DNA from: Paramesorhizobium leguminum
GTDB taxonomy: Bacteria; Pseudomonadota; Alphaproteobacteria; Rhizobiales; Rhizobiaceae
Length of the DNA: 64,000 nt
Direction of reading: 5' to 3'
NCBI RefSeq assembly: GCF_003217235.1
Contig: NZ_QJTF01000002.1
Span: forward strand, 124,001-188,000
In this document: one piece after another, positions 50,198 through 58,993 of the stretch
How the letters are laid out: each line of letters starts with the position of its first letter
Position numbering within the stretch: the stretch's first letter is position 1
The notes under the pieces: model-generated
What the model was told of the DNA's origin: nothing
The model's input: only the letters and a program-made list of their open reading frames with translations
Database searches by the model: none
Position numbers and translations under genes: made by a program

Positions 50198-51485
50198 GCC
50201 AGAAATTCGATGAAAATGCGGGGTCGCGCATTTCCTCCAGTTTTCTCCACTCCGGAAAAGACGCGGCGAAGGTTTCCGCCGACATTCTTTGGTCCTTGTA
50301 GGGATTGACCCGGCCGCCCGCGTTCACCGTCAGCCGGTCGAGTTCGCACAGAAGCGTCAGCGTCTTCGCGCCGCGATTGGGGAAATCGAGCGTCAGCGTA
50401 TAGCCCGCGCGCGGAAAGGACAGAAGCCCCGGCGAGGCAACCGGCCCGAACCGTTTCAGCACCGTCAGGAAGGATGCCTGCCCTGCCCGGCGCGTCGCCT
50501 CCAGCATGTCCGGTATCGCCGCTCGCGCCTGAGGTTCCGGAATGACGCTCTGGTGCTGGTAAAGCCCTGCCGGACCATAAAGCCGGTTCCAGTCGCGTAC
50601 CCCGTCAAGCGGATAGAAGAAGCTTGCATAGCCCGTCAGATGCGGTCCCGCATTCTTACCTTTTAGATAATGATAGGCGGAGTTGAAAAGCTTGAGGCTT
50701 GGCCGACTGACCGCCGAAAATGGCAATTCGAACGGCACACGGAGCCGCGCGGAGCGGTTGTCAGCGTTGAAATTGCCGTTGGCGGCATGGTTTCCCGTGA
50801 TCAACAGCCCGCGCCCGGCATGGCGTCCGCCAGCAAGCTGGTCGATCCATGCCACAGCATATTCATTCTCCTCGTCCGCCTTTTCAGCCAGCGCAAAGAA
50901 TTCATCGAGATCGGCAAAGGGCGTGACCCGCTCCTCTATATCGAGCGAAGTGACGCGCATCAGCCGGATGCGGGCCGTCACGATCAAGCCGGTCAGCCCC
51001 ATTCCCCCGATGGTCGCGGCGAAAAGCGCCGGGTTTTCACCCGGCGAGCAATTGCGCAGCACCCCATCCGAACGCAGGAGCGTGAGCCTATCCACATGAC
51101 AGCCGAAGGTGCCGCGCCGGTGATGGTTCTTACCATGCACGTCGTTGGCAATCGCCCCTCCCAGCGTAACGAAGCGCGTACCCGGCGTTACGGGCAGGAA
51201 AAAACCATGCGGCGCGGCAAAGGCGATTATGTCAGCGAGAAGCACGCCCGCTTCCGCCTCCAGGATGCCGCTCTCCCCGTCGAAACCGAGTATTCGGCCC
51301 GCCGGGCGCATCCCGATAAGCGTACCACCATCATTATGGCAGCTATCGCCATAGGAGCGTCCATTGCCGAAGCCGAGCAACGCGCCCGCCGCCACCTCGC
51401 CGCTTCTCAGCATCCGCTCCGCTTCAATAAACGAAACCGCCTGCCGCGGCCTTCGCTCTATGCGGCCGAAGCTTTCAAGCGTCAC
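50169..51485 (-). CDS. DprE1-like FAD-linked oxidase
   Basis: 438 aa. FAD-binding PCMH domain in the N-terminal half (GNGRSYGDSC, ILEAEAGVLLADIIAF, PVTPGTRFVTLGGAIANDVHGKNHH), then an ALO-type C-terminal domain. The closest family I recognise is DprE1, which oxidises decaprenylphosphoryl-ribose at C2' en route to the arabinose donor. Start is GTG at 51485, overlapping the HAD-UbiA stop by 4 bp, so the two are coupled. The last five codons and the stop lie in a family 4 repeat. Confidence 0.83.
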   Translation of the reverse strand: MTLESFGRIERRPRQAVSFIEAERMLRSGEVAAGALLGFGNGRSYGDSCHNDGGTLIGMRPAGRILGFDGESGILEAEAGVLLADIIAFAAPHGFFLPVTPGTRFVTLGGAIANDVHGKNHHRRGTFGCHVDRLTLLRSDGVLRNCSPGENPALFAATIGGMGLTGLIVTARIRLMRVTSLDIEERVTPFADLDEFFALAEKADEENEYAVAWIDQLAGGRHAGRGLLITGNHAANGNFNADNRSARLRVPFELPFSAVSRPSLKLFNSAYHYLKGKNAGPHLTGYASFFYPLDGVRDWNRLYGPAGLYQHQSVIPEPQARAAIPDMLEATRRAGQASFLTVLKRFGPVASPGLLSFPRAGYTLTLDFPNRGAKTLTLLCELDRLTVNAGGRVNPYKDQRMSAETFAASFPEWRKLEEMRDPAFSSNFWQRTGLVLAA

Positions 51486-52939
51486 CAGTTCACCCCAGCC
51501 AGCACCAGCATCGCCGCGCCGATCAGCACCATTATGAGGCTGCGCCAGTCGCCGAGCAGGAATACGACCGGATCATCATGCATTTCCTCGCGCCGCGCCA
51601 GAATCCATATGCGCAAATTGATGTAGAGAACGATCGGGCAAAGCGGCCAGATCATCCAGGGGTGGGCATAAAGGCTCGCGACGGACTGGCTGTCCACGTA
51701 GAGCGCCAGCACCAGCACCGCGCCGAAGGCGGACGCCACACCGCTCTGCGCAATGATCTCGCGATCGATGGCGCGATACCCCCTGCCGGCCAGCTTGGCT
51801 TTTTCTTCCGGCGGCGAACTTGTCAGCTCGACATAGCGTTTCACCAGCGAGAGCGACAGGAAAAAGAAAATGGAGAAGGCGAGCAGCCAGAACGAGTCCG
51901 GCGTGGCGGTGGCGGCAACGCCCGCCAGCAACCGCAGCGTATAAAGCCCCGCCAGCACCAGCACATCGATGAGCAGCATCCGTTTCAGTGCCGCCGTGTA
52001 GGCGGTGGTGACAACAAGATAGAGCGTGAGGACCAGCATGTACCGGGCCGGCAACAGCAGGGCCAGGCCATAGGCCAGCGCCAGCAGCGCTATCGCAGCG
52101 CCAATACCGAACGGGATGGAAAACGCACCGCTGGCGAAGGGACGGGCCTTCTTGCGCGCATGCCGCCGGTCCAGCTGCAGGTCGAACAGATCGTTGACGA
52201 TATAGATCGACGACGCGGCGGCGCAAAACGAAACAAAGGCAATCGCCGCGTGGATGACGACATTCACCGAAAACAGGTCGTGGGCAAGAAGCGGTGGAAC
52301 GAACACAAGCGTGTTCTTTATCCATTGATGCGCGCGCAGCATTTTCAGAATGCCATGAAGCCCCGTGCGCGGCGCCGGGAAATAGCCTCCTGCCTCGCCA
52401 TCGCCGCCATGCTTGCGATGCCACGCCCGCGCGGCCCTGTCGGGTGCGACGACGATGGCCTTGCGCGCATTGCTGAAAATAGTGATATCGGCGCGTGAGT
52501 TGCCCGCATAGTCGAAGCCGCGCTCGCCAAACGCTTCCACCAGCATTTTCAGCTTGTTGCCCGCGGCAAGGTTTCGGATCCGGCTTGTCGAATAGACCGC
52601 ATCGAAAATGCCCAGGTGCTTCGCCACCGCTTCGGCGAAAGATGTGGCGGAGGCGGTGGCAAGAACCAGCCTGCGCCCCCCCGCATGTTCGCGCTTCAGG
52701 AAATCGAGAAACTCCAGCCGGTAGGGAAGCGTCGAGGCATCGATCATGACGCGCTCGGCGATTTCATGCTTCAGCCACGCCCTGCCTCGCAAGGCCCACA
52801 CCGGAAGCAGGAAGATGTAGAGAATGTTCTTCTTCAAAAGCAGGAAGATGCCTTCCCACAAAAGATCCGTTGCAATCAGGGTGCCGTCGAGATCGACAGC
52901 CAGCGGTACTGTCTCTACCTTGCTACGCGCATTCATCAT
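51482..52939 (-). CDS. HAD phosphatase-UbiA prenyltransferase fusion (DPPR synthase-like)
   Basis: 485 aa. Residues about 10-190 are a HAD-like phosphatase (VDLDGTLIATD, LVLATASATSFAEAVAKHLG, GNSRADITIF). Residues about 195-485 are a UbiA-type membrane prenyltransferase with the metal motif YIVNDLFDLQLDRRHARK and about eight membrane segments. This fusion fits making polyprenyl-phosphate-ribose: transfer of phosphoribose, then removal of the 5-phosphate. Together with the overlapping DprE1-like oxidase it suggests a lipid-linked pentose (arabinose-type) donor. ATG at 52939. Confidence 0.85.
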   Translation of the reverse strand: MMNARSKVETVPLAVDLDGTLIATDLLWEGIFLLLKKNILYIFLLPVWALRGRAWLKHEIAERVMIDASTLPYRLEFLDFLKREHAGGRRLVLATASATSFAEAVAKHLGIFDAVYSTSRIRNLAAGNKLKMLVEAFGERGFDYAGNSRADITIFSNARKAIVVAPDRAARAWHRKHGGDGEAGGYFPAPRTGLHGILKMLRAHQWIKNTLVFVPPLLAHDLFSVNVVIHAAIAFVSFCAAASSIYIVNDLFDLQLDRRHARKKARPFASGAFSIPFGIGAAIALLALAYGLALLLPARYMLVLTLYLVVTTAYTAALKRMLLIDVLVLAGLYTLRLLAGVAATATPDSFWLLAFSIFFFLSLSLVKRYVELTSSPPEEKAKLAGRGYRAIDREIIAQSGVASAFGAVLVLALYVDSQSVASLYAHPWMIWPLCPIVLYINLRIWILARREEMHDDPVVFLLGDWRSLIMVLIGAAMLVLAGVNW

Positions 52940-53080
52940 TCCTACCCTGCTCCCCCACGTTCAGCTTTTTAATAGCGAACAACAAGAAAACAAAGGATGA
53001 AATGCGTGTGGGGAAACTATCAGCTCGTGCGATTATTCATGAGTGATCGAAGCAGGAGGAATATCAAGCAGATAGGCAAT

Positions 53081-53132
53081 GGCAATATAAATATATTGCC
53101 TTATTCCCCTACTGCCCTACTGCCCTACTGCC
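53081..53132. repeat. Octamer (CTACTGCC) array with adjoining hairpin
   Basis: GGCAATAT (53081-53088) pairs with ATATTGCC (53093-53100), then TTATTCCC and three CTACTGCC units run up to 53132, directly against the TAA of the gene ending at 53133. Same repeat family as 15263-15385 and 62464-62598. Confidence 0.8.
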
Positions 53133-53396
53133 TTAATTGATCTTCGCCTTGCCGCCTGTAATCTCGATGGTCTCGCTGCCCGTCAGCGCCTGACGGTCGC
53201 CATTGGGAAAGGTGACGAAGCAGCCGGAAGGGCAAAAATCCACCGTTTCGCTCGGCGCGATGACCAGATCGCTCTTGGTCGACCCTTCTGTGACGACAAG
53301 GGTGCGCGGCTCGCTGTCCTTATTGACGGCGCTGGCTGCCAGCGCGGCGCTGGAACCGATTGTGGCCAGAAGCAAAACGGTTGCAAATCTCTTCAT
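53133..53396 (-). CDS. Small secreted protein of unknown function
   Basis: 87 aa from the ATG at 53396 (GGGAACGAA before it). Signal peptide about 1-21 (MKRFATVLLLATIGSSAALA). The mature part has DLVIAPSETVDFCPSGCFVTFPNGD, with two Cys four residues apart that could form a disulfide or bind metal, and ends GSETIEITGGKAKIN. I know no functional assignment. It resembles other small periplasmic proteins of Brucellaceae. Confidence 0.75.
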   Translation of the reverse strand: MKRFATVLLLATIGSSAALAASAVNKDSEPRTLVVTEGSTKSDLVIAPSETVDFCPSGCFVTFPNGDRQALTGSETIEITGGKAKIN

Positions 53397-53517
53397 TTCG
53401 TTCCCGGTGTCGCCACCGCCCCTTTGCAGCGAAAGGCTGCTTCCAGTTTGCACAGGCATTCCCCGCCCATTTCCAGACACAATTTATAGTCTGCGATCTG
53501 AACGGCAACTGAACATA

Positions 53518-56016
53518 TCAATTTCTTGTCCCGGTGACATTGGTCTTCGTTCCCACCTTCACGGTTTTGGTCTTTTCATCGCTCTCTTCACCGTTGCGGT
53601 CGGCGAGGGCCTCGGCGATTGCCTCTATATGCTCCATGCGCAGGTGAATATCTGTCTGCGGGAACGGGATTTCGATCCCTTCCGCCGCGAACTTCTCCAT
53701 GATCTGGAAGCGCAAGTCATTCTGCACGTTCGCGCCGTTGGATATGTCGGCAAGAAACACGCGAAGCTCGAAATCAAGCGAGGAAGCGCCGAACGCCTTG
53801 AAGGCGACGAAAGGTTCTGGATTTTTCAGCACCTGCGGATGCGAGCGCCCAATCTCCAAAAGCGCCGCATGAACCTTTCTGGGATCGCTGCCATAGGCCG
53901 CCCCCACGGGTATATCGACGCGGCCAAGCTTGTTGCGATAAGTCCAGTTGGCGACATTGGCGTTGATCAGCGATGAATTTGGAACGATGATCGACTGGCG
54001 CTGGAAAGTTTCCACCTCCGTGGCGCGTACGCTGATCTTCTTGACGATGCCGCCGACGCCGCCCGCCTCCACCCAATCGCCCACCTTGATCGGCCGCTCC
54101 ACCAGCAGGATGAGTCCGGAGACGAAATTCTGCACGATGTTCTGCAGACCGAAACCGATACCGAGCGAGAGACCGCCGGCGATCAGCGCCAGGTTGGAAA
54201 GATTGACGCCTGCAGCAGATATGCCCACCAGCGCCGCCAGCGCCAGGCCGACATAGCCGATGACGGTGCGGATGGAATTGCGCACGCCGGAATCGACCCG
54301 CCCGCGCGCCATCACGCTGCCATCGAGCCAGTTCTGGAACCAGCGCGTGAGGAAATAGCCGGCGACGAAGAGTAGAAGCCCGGTGAAAATTCCCGTGAAC
54401 GAGATGGAGAAACTGCCGATCTGGAATCCGGTCAGCAACCGGAGGAACCAGGTCTGCAATTCCGACCATTGGAAGCCCAATTGTAGAAGGATCAGCGGAA
54501 TACCCACCAGGAGAACGGCGATATTGATAAGGATGCCCGCAACCAGCCCGAGCTGGTCAAGCGAGGCCTCGCTCGTGCCGAAACGCTGCTGCATGGCGCG
54601 CCCGATGGAGGTGCCTCCGAACGCATGTTCATCCGTGATTGCCCGGGCGGTGAGGAAGCCCAGATACATCGTCACCAGAAACGCGCCGTTGACGACGATC
54701 TGTTGCGAGGCGAAGCGGGCAAGCCCGATATAGCCGAGCAACGCCGCGACGATCGGGAACAACCCCAGGCAGATGAGAAACAATCGCAATGCCTTTGGCC
54801 ACGGCTTGGCCGCGCCTGTCTCCTCGTCCTCGAACGGCTTCACCCACGCAATGGCGATGATGAGAAGCCCCCCGAGCACTGTCGCCAACAGGCTTTTCGC
54901 CACCGTCAGCGACAGGGGCGATACCAGGATCTGGTTGACCGTGTTCAGGAAATAATCGAGGCCATTGATCAACGCGGTCGCCGTGATGAGGAAGGTGAGC
55001 ACCCGCGCGGGCCTGGACGCGATGCGCACCAGCCGCCAGTTCGGCATGTCCGCGCACAACACCGCCTTCGCCAGCCTGTGGATGAAATAGACAATGAGGA
55101 TGACCGTGAACAGCGACGACAGCATCGCCGCGATGTCAGGACGCAGCACATTGAAATAGTCGAGAAGATAATAGGTTGTCCCGAGGAAGACAGCCGCGGC
55201 CGCCGTAGGAATGAGCGTGGACCAGAAAGCGGCGGAAAGCCGGCTCAGATAGGACGGAGCCTCAACGGTGACATCACGGCTGAGAAAAAACCTGCCTAGA
55301 AAACGGCGTGCGCCGAAACGCAGCACCAGCGCGGCGCACAGCGCGAGGAATGCAGCCGCCAAAAACGGCTTGAACTTGAAGAAAAGAACGAAGCGCCACC
55401 AGGATGATACCACCCGCCCGAGCGTCTGGGCCTCTGCGCCTGCGGCGCCCGCTACCTCGCTGCCCAGCGCATAATTGATATCGACACGCTGCGACAGGGT
55501 ACGCGTGAACAGATTGCGGCGCATTTCGCCGATCCGCTCGATCATCTGGTTGGCGGTGAGAGAGGTATCCTCCGTCTCCCCGATCATGGCGTTGATCTGC
55601 GCCTTTTCCGTCGTCAGCTTGTTGCGCTCGTCGGTAACGATTTCAGGCTCGGCTGGCTGGTCTTTGGCTGGTGCCGGTCCGAGCTGCTCCAGCCGCGCAT
55701 TGATCTCCGCCAGCCTTGGCCGGAATGCCAGCCCCGCACCCAGCAGCTTCTTCGCCGTATCTTCCAGGCTGATACGCAGGTTTACCAGCGCTTCGTCGTT
55801 GGTCGCCGCCTTGTTGAGCGTATTGGCAAAATCAGCGGTCTGCTTTTTAAGCGAGTCGATGACCGGCCGTTCCTGATCGACGATACTCTGCGGTACTGTG
55901 GCAACCGGCGGCGGGGCGGTGACCGCCTGCGCCAGCACCTGGCCCGCAGGAACAAGCAACGCAAGGAACATCGCGAAAATGAACAGAACTCTCGAGGATT
56001 TGTTTGAAATTATCAA
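53518..56016 (-). CDS. MscS-family mechanosensitive channel with DUF3772 periplasmic domain
   Basis: About 832 aa. No ATG fits well: a TTG at 56016 (GCGGAACG upstream) gives NKSSRVLFIFAMFLALL and a good signal peptide; TTG 56067 or ATG 55971 are alternatives. A periplasmic DUF3772 coiled region covers about 30-180. Several membrane segments follow. The MscS core is near the C-terminus (LALIAGGLSLGIGFGLQNIVQNFVSG, RPIKVGDWVEAGGVGGIVKKIS, VPNSSLINANVANWT). Releases solutes on osmotic downshift, a fitting partner for betaine uptake. Confidence 0.88.
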   Translation of the reverse strand: MIISNKSSRVLFIFAMFLALLVPAGQVLAQAVTAPPPVATVPQSIVDQERPVIDSLKKQTADFANTLNKAATNDEALVNLRISLEDTAKKLLGAGLAFRPRLAEINARLEQLGPAPAKDQPAEPEIVTDERNKLTTEKAQINAMIGETEDTSLTANQMIERIGEMRRNLFTRTLSQRVDINYALGSEVAGAAGAEAQTLGRVVSSWWRFVLFFKFKPFLAAAFLALCAALVLRFGARRFLGRFFLSRDVTVEAPSYLSRLSAAFWSTLIPTAAAAVFLGTTYYLLDYFNVLRPDIAAMLSSLFTVILIVYFIHRLAKAVLCADMPNWRLVRIASRPARVLTFLITATALINGLDYFLNTVNQILVSPLSLTVAKSLLATVLGGLLIIAIAWVKPFEDEETGAAKPWPKALRLFLICLGLFPIVAALLGYIGLARFASQQIVVNGAFLVTMYLGFLTARAITDEHAFGGTSIGRAMQQRFGTSEASLDQLGLVAGILINIAVLLVGIPLILLQLGFQWSELQTWFLRLLTGFQIGSFSISFTGIFTGLLLFVAGYFLTRWFQNWLDGSVMARGRVDSGVRNSIRTVIGYVGLALAALVGISAAGVNLSNLALIAGGLSLGIGFGLQNIVQNFVSGLILLVERPIKVGDWVEAGGVGGIVKKISVRATEVETFQRQSIIVPNSSLINANVANWTYRNKLGRVDIPVGAAYGSDPRKVHAALLEIGRSHPQVLKNPEPFVAFKAFGASSLDFELRVFLADISNGANVQNDLRFQIMEKFAAEGIEIPFPQTDIHLRMEHIEAIAEALADRNGEESDEKTKTVKVGTKTNVTGTRN

Positions 56017-56314
56017 TTTATCGTTCCGCAGTTTCTGCCGGGCAACCAGGCTTGAGTGTGCCGTCAAGCACCGTTCACAAGCAAAACGGGCACAATCATG
56101 GCACCGCGTATAGGTCAGATATAGGCAAGCGACATGAATCGGAATAGCAGAAATCCCTGTTAAGCGCTGGAAACAAGCGATATTTTCTTGTCCACTGGCG
56201 ATTGGGTGTTTATGGAGAAGGAAATCCCTGACAGGGAAATCAGAACATCTGCGCCCGTCGATATCTTCGGGGCAATCTCCGGATTGGGCGAGCGCGATTT
56301 ACCGGATCGGCAAT

Positions 56315-58843
56315 ATGCGAACTTCAAAATGGGTCGTCGCGGCCTACAGCATCATCGTTCTGCTCGGCATCCTGGTGGCGTTGCCGAACCTGTTCACCAA
56401 GGAACAGCTGGCCTCCCTGCCCGGCTGGCTGCCGAAAAAGCAGGTTACGCTCGGGCTCGATCTGCGCGGCGGTTCCTATCTCATGATGGAAGTCGATGAA
56501 GCGAGCCTGAAGAAGGATCGCCTGCGCTCGATGCTCGATGACGTCCGCTCCAAGCTGAGGGCCGAACGCATCCAGCCGCAATCGGTTCGCATCGCGGGCG
56601 ATGCCGTGGTGGTCAATATTCCGGATGCAGCTCAGCGCGCCCAAGCGCAAACGGCGCTTAACACGCTCGTTACCCCGGTCGGCGACACCGGTTTCGGCAC
56701 CACGACCAACAATATCGATGTCACGACCAACGGCAACCAGATCAGCCTCACGCTGACGGAAGCCGGCGAGCGCTACCGCCTCGACAATGCGGTGCAGCAG
56801 AGCCTTGAGATCATCCGCCGGCGTGTCGATCAGGTCGGCGTGGCGGAACCGTCGATCCAGCGCGCCGGCTCCGACCGCATCGTGGTTCAGCTTCCCGGCC
56901 TGAAAGACCCGACGCAGCTGCGCCAGCTTCTTGGCTCGACCGCCAAGATGACCTTCCATATGCTCGCCGACGTCAACCCGAACGATCCGCCGCCCGCGGG
57001 CGTGACCATCCTGCCGGATGCCAAGGATCCGAACATCAAGTACCCGGTTGAAGACCAAGTGGCGCTTGACGGCTCGCGACTTGTCGATGCACGCGCCGGG
57101 TTCGACCCGAACACCAATCAGCCGCTGGTCTCCTTCAAATTCGATAGCGTCGGCGCGCGCCAGTTCGCCGACATCACGAGCCGCAATGTCGGCAAGCCCT
57201 TCGCCATCGTTCTCGATGGCAAGGTGCTGAGCGCGCCCGTCATCCGCGAGCCGATTACCGGTGGCTCCGGCCAGATCAGCGGCAATTTCACGGTCGAGGA
57301 GACGTCGACCCTTTCGGCACTGCTGCGCGCGGGCGCCCTGCCCGCCCCGCTCACCGTCGTGGAAGAGCGCACCGTCGGCCCTGATCTCGGCGCCGACTCC
57401 ATCAAGATGGGCCTCTATACCGGCATCGCCGGCTTCATTCTCGTCGCGCTGTTCATTGTCGTGCTTTACGGCTTCTGGGGCATGGTCGCCAATGTGGCTC
57501 TCCTGCTTCACACGGTCCTCACCTTCGCCGCGCTAAGCCTGCTTGGCGCGACGCTGACGCTGCCGGGCATCGCCGGCATCATCCTCGGCATCGGTATCGC
57601 CGTCGACGCCAACGTGCTGATCAACGAACGCATCAAGGAAGAAACCCGCAAGGGCCTTTCCGCCATGGCGGCCCTCGACAAGGGTTTCAAGAGCGCCTAC
57701 GCGACCATTGTCGATGCCAACGTGACGACGCTCATCGCCACCGGCCTGCTCTTCCTGTTCGGCACCGGTCCTGTGCGCGGCTTCGCCATCACCATGATGC
57801 TTGGCATCGCCATCTCGATGTTCTCCGACGTCTCCCTCGTCCGCATGATGATGGCCTCGATCGTTCGCCGCCGGAAGCTGAAGAAGCTGGAAATCAAGCC
57901 GCTCTTCAATTTTTCGCCCGGCGAGACGAATTTCAAGTTCATGCGGGCGCGCTTTCTCGGCATCGGCGTTTCCATCCTGCTGTCGCTTGCCTCGATCGTG
58001 CTCTTCATCAAGCCGGGCCTGAATTACGGCATCGATTTCCTGGGCGGCATCCAGATAGAGATCAAATCGCCGCAGCCGGCCGACCTCTCCCAGTTGCGCT
58101 CGACCCTCGGCGCGCTCGACATCGGCGAAGTCGCGCTCCAGAATATCGGCGGCCCAAGCGATGTGCTGATCCGCGTACAACGCCAGAATGGCGGCGAGGA
58201 TGCGCAGACGGCGGCGGTCGCCAAGGTCCGCGATTCGGTCGAAAAGCTCATCCCAGGCGTCAAGATCGAACGCTCCGAAGTCGTCGGCCCGAAGGTCAGC
58301 GGCGAGTTGGCGCGTTCCGGCATTCTCGCCGTGTCGCTCGCGGCGGTCGCCATGCTGTTCTACATCTGGTGGCGCTTCGAGTGGTATTTCGCGCTGGGCG
58401 CCATCGCCACGCTCATCCTCGATACCACGAAGATGATCGGCTTCTTCGCCCTGACCGGCCTCGACTTCAACCTGACGGCCATCGCCGCCCTCCTGACGAT
58501 CATCGGCTATTCGGTGAACGACAAGGTGGTGGTCTATGACCGGATGCGGGAAAATATGCGGCTCTACAAGTCGAAGCCGCTGCGCGAGATCATCGACATG
58601 AGCATCAACCAGGTGCTGGCGCGTTGTATCTACACCTCGGCAACCACCTTCCTCGCCATGCTGCCCATGGCGATCTGGGGCGGCAGCGCGGTCCACAACT
58701 TCGCCGTCCCGATGATCTTCGGCATCGTGATCGCGACCTCGTCGTCGATCTACATTGCCGCTCCGATCCTGCTCTTCCTCGGCGATTGGTGGAAACGCCA
58801 TCACAAGGAGAAGGAATCGGGTAGCGCGGTTGTGCAGAGCTGA
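56315..58843 (+). CDS. secDF: Fused protein-export membrane protein SecDF
   Basis: 842 aa. SecD half: TM1 at about 7-25, VTLGLDLRGGSYLMMEVD, periplasmic P1 domain, then five membrane segments with GIAGIILGIGIAVDANVLINERIKEE-type sequence. SecF half from about residue 535: NYGIDFLGG, the second RND segment GYSVNDKVVVYDRMRENMR. It assists SecYEG translocation using the proton gradient. Fused secDF is common in alphaproteobacteria. ATG at 56315; upstream 56068-56314 holds its promoter and that of the channel gene, nothing else recognised. Confidence 0.95.
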   Translation: MRTSKWVVAAYSIIVLLGILVALPNLFTKEQLASLPGWLPKKQVTLGLDLRGGSYLMMEVDEASLKKDRLRSMLDDVRSKLRAERIQPQSVRIAGDAVVVNIPDAAQRAQAQTALNTLVTPVGDTGFGTTTNNIDVTTNGNQISLTLTEAGERYRLDNAVQQSLEIIRRRVDQVGVAEPSIQRAGSDRIVVQLPGLKDPTQLRQLLGSTAKMTFHMLADVNPNDPPPAGVTILPDAKDPNIKYPVEDQVALDGSRLVDARAGFDPNTNQPLVSFKFDSVGARQFADITSRNVGKPFAIVLDGKVLSAPVIREPITGGSGQISGNFTVEETSTLSALLRAGALPAPLTVVEERTVGPDLGADSIKMGLYTGIAGFILVALFIVVLYGFWGMVANVALLLHTVLTFAALSLLGATLTLPGIAGIILGIGIAVDANVLINERIKEETRKGLSAMAALDKGFKSAYATIVDANVTTLIATGLLFLFGTGPVRGFAITMMLGIAISMFSDVSLVRMMMASIVRRRKLKKLEIKPLFNFSPGETNFKFMRARFLGIGVSILLSLASIVLFIKPGLNYGIDFLGGIQIEIKSPQPADLSQLRSTLGALDIGEVALQNIGGPSDVLIRVQRQNGGEDAQTAAVAKVRDSVEKLIPGVKIERSEVVGPKVSGELARSGILAVSLAAVAMLFYIWWRFEWYFALGAIATLILDTTKMIGFFALTGLDFNLTAIAALLTIIGYSVNDKVVVYDRMRENMRLYKSKPLREIIDMSINQVLARCIYTSATTFLAMLPMAIWGGSAVHNFAVPMIFGIVIATSSSIYIAAPILLFLGDWWKRHHKEKESGSAVVQS

Positions 58844-58847
58844 GGTT

Positions 58848-58964
58848 CCTCCCCCTCCCCCTGCGGGGAGGGGGACGGCAAGTCCGGGGTTGGGGTGGTG
58901 AAGAATAGAGCATCCCCCCATCCGCCCGCTCCGTGGACACCTTCCCCGCAGGGGGAAGGAAGGC
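58848..58964. repeat. Family 2 palindromic repeat, empty copy
   Basis: Left arm CCCCCTCCCCCTGCGGGGAGGGGG, then CCGGGGTTGGGGTGG; right arm CCCCCCATCCGCCCGC and CCTTCCCCGCAGGGGGAAGG. About 12 bp between the arms. Lies between secDF and the Kef-type gene and just upstream of the latter's ribosome site. Confidence 0.85.
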
Positions 58965-58993
58965 ACTAACTTACACAGGAGGCTCCCCGCCAT

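Noticed and set aside
56188-56499. Plus-strand frame upstream of and overlapping secDF
   Set aside because: Out of frame with secDF and without family resemblance; the region looks like the secDF leader.
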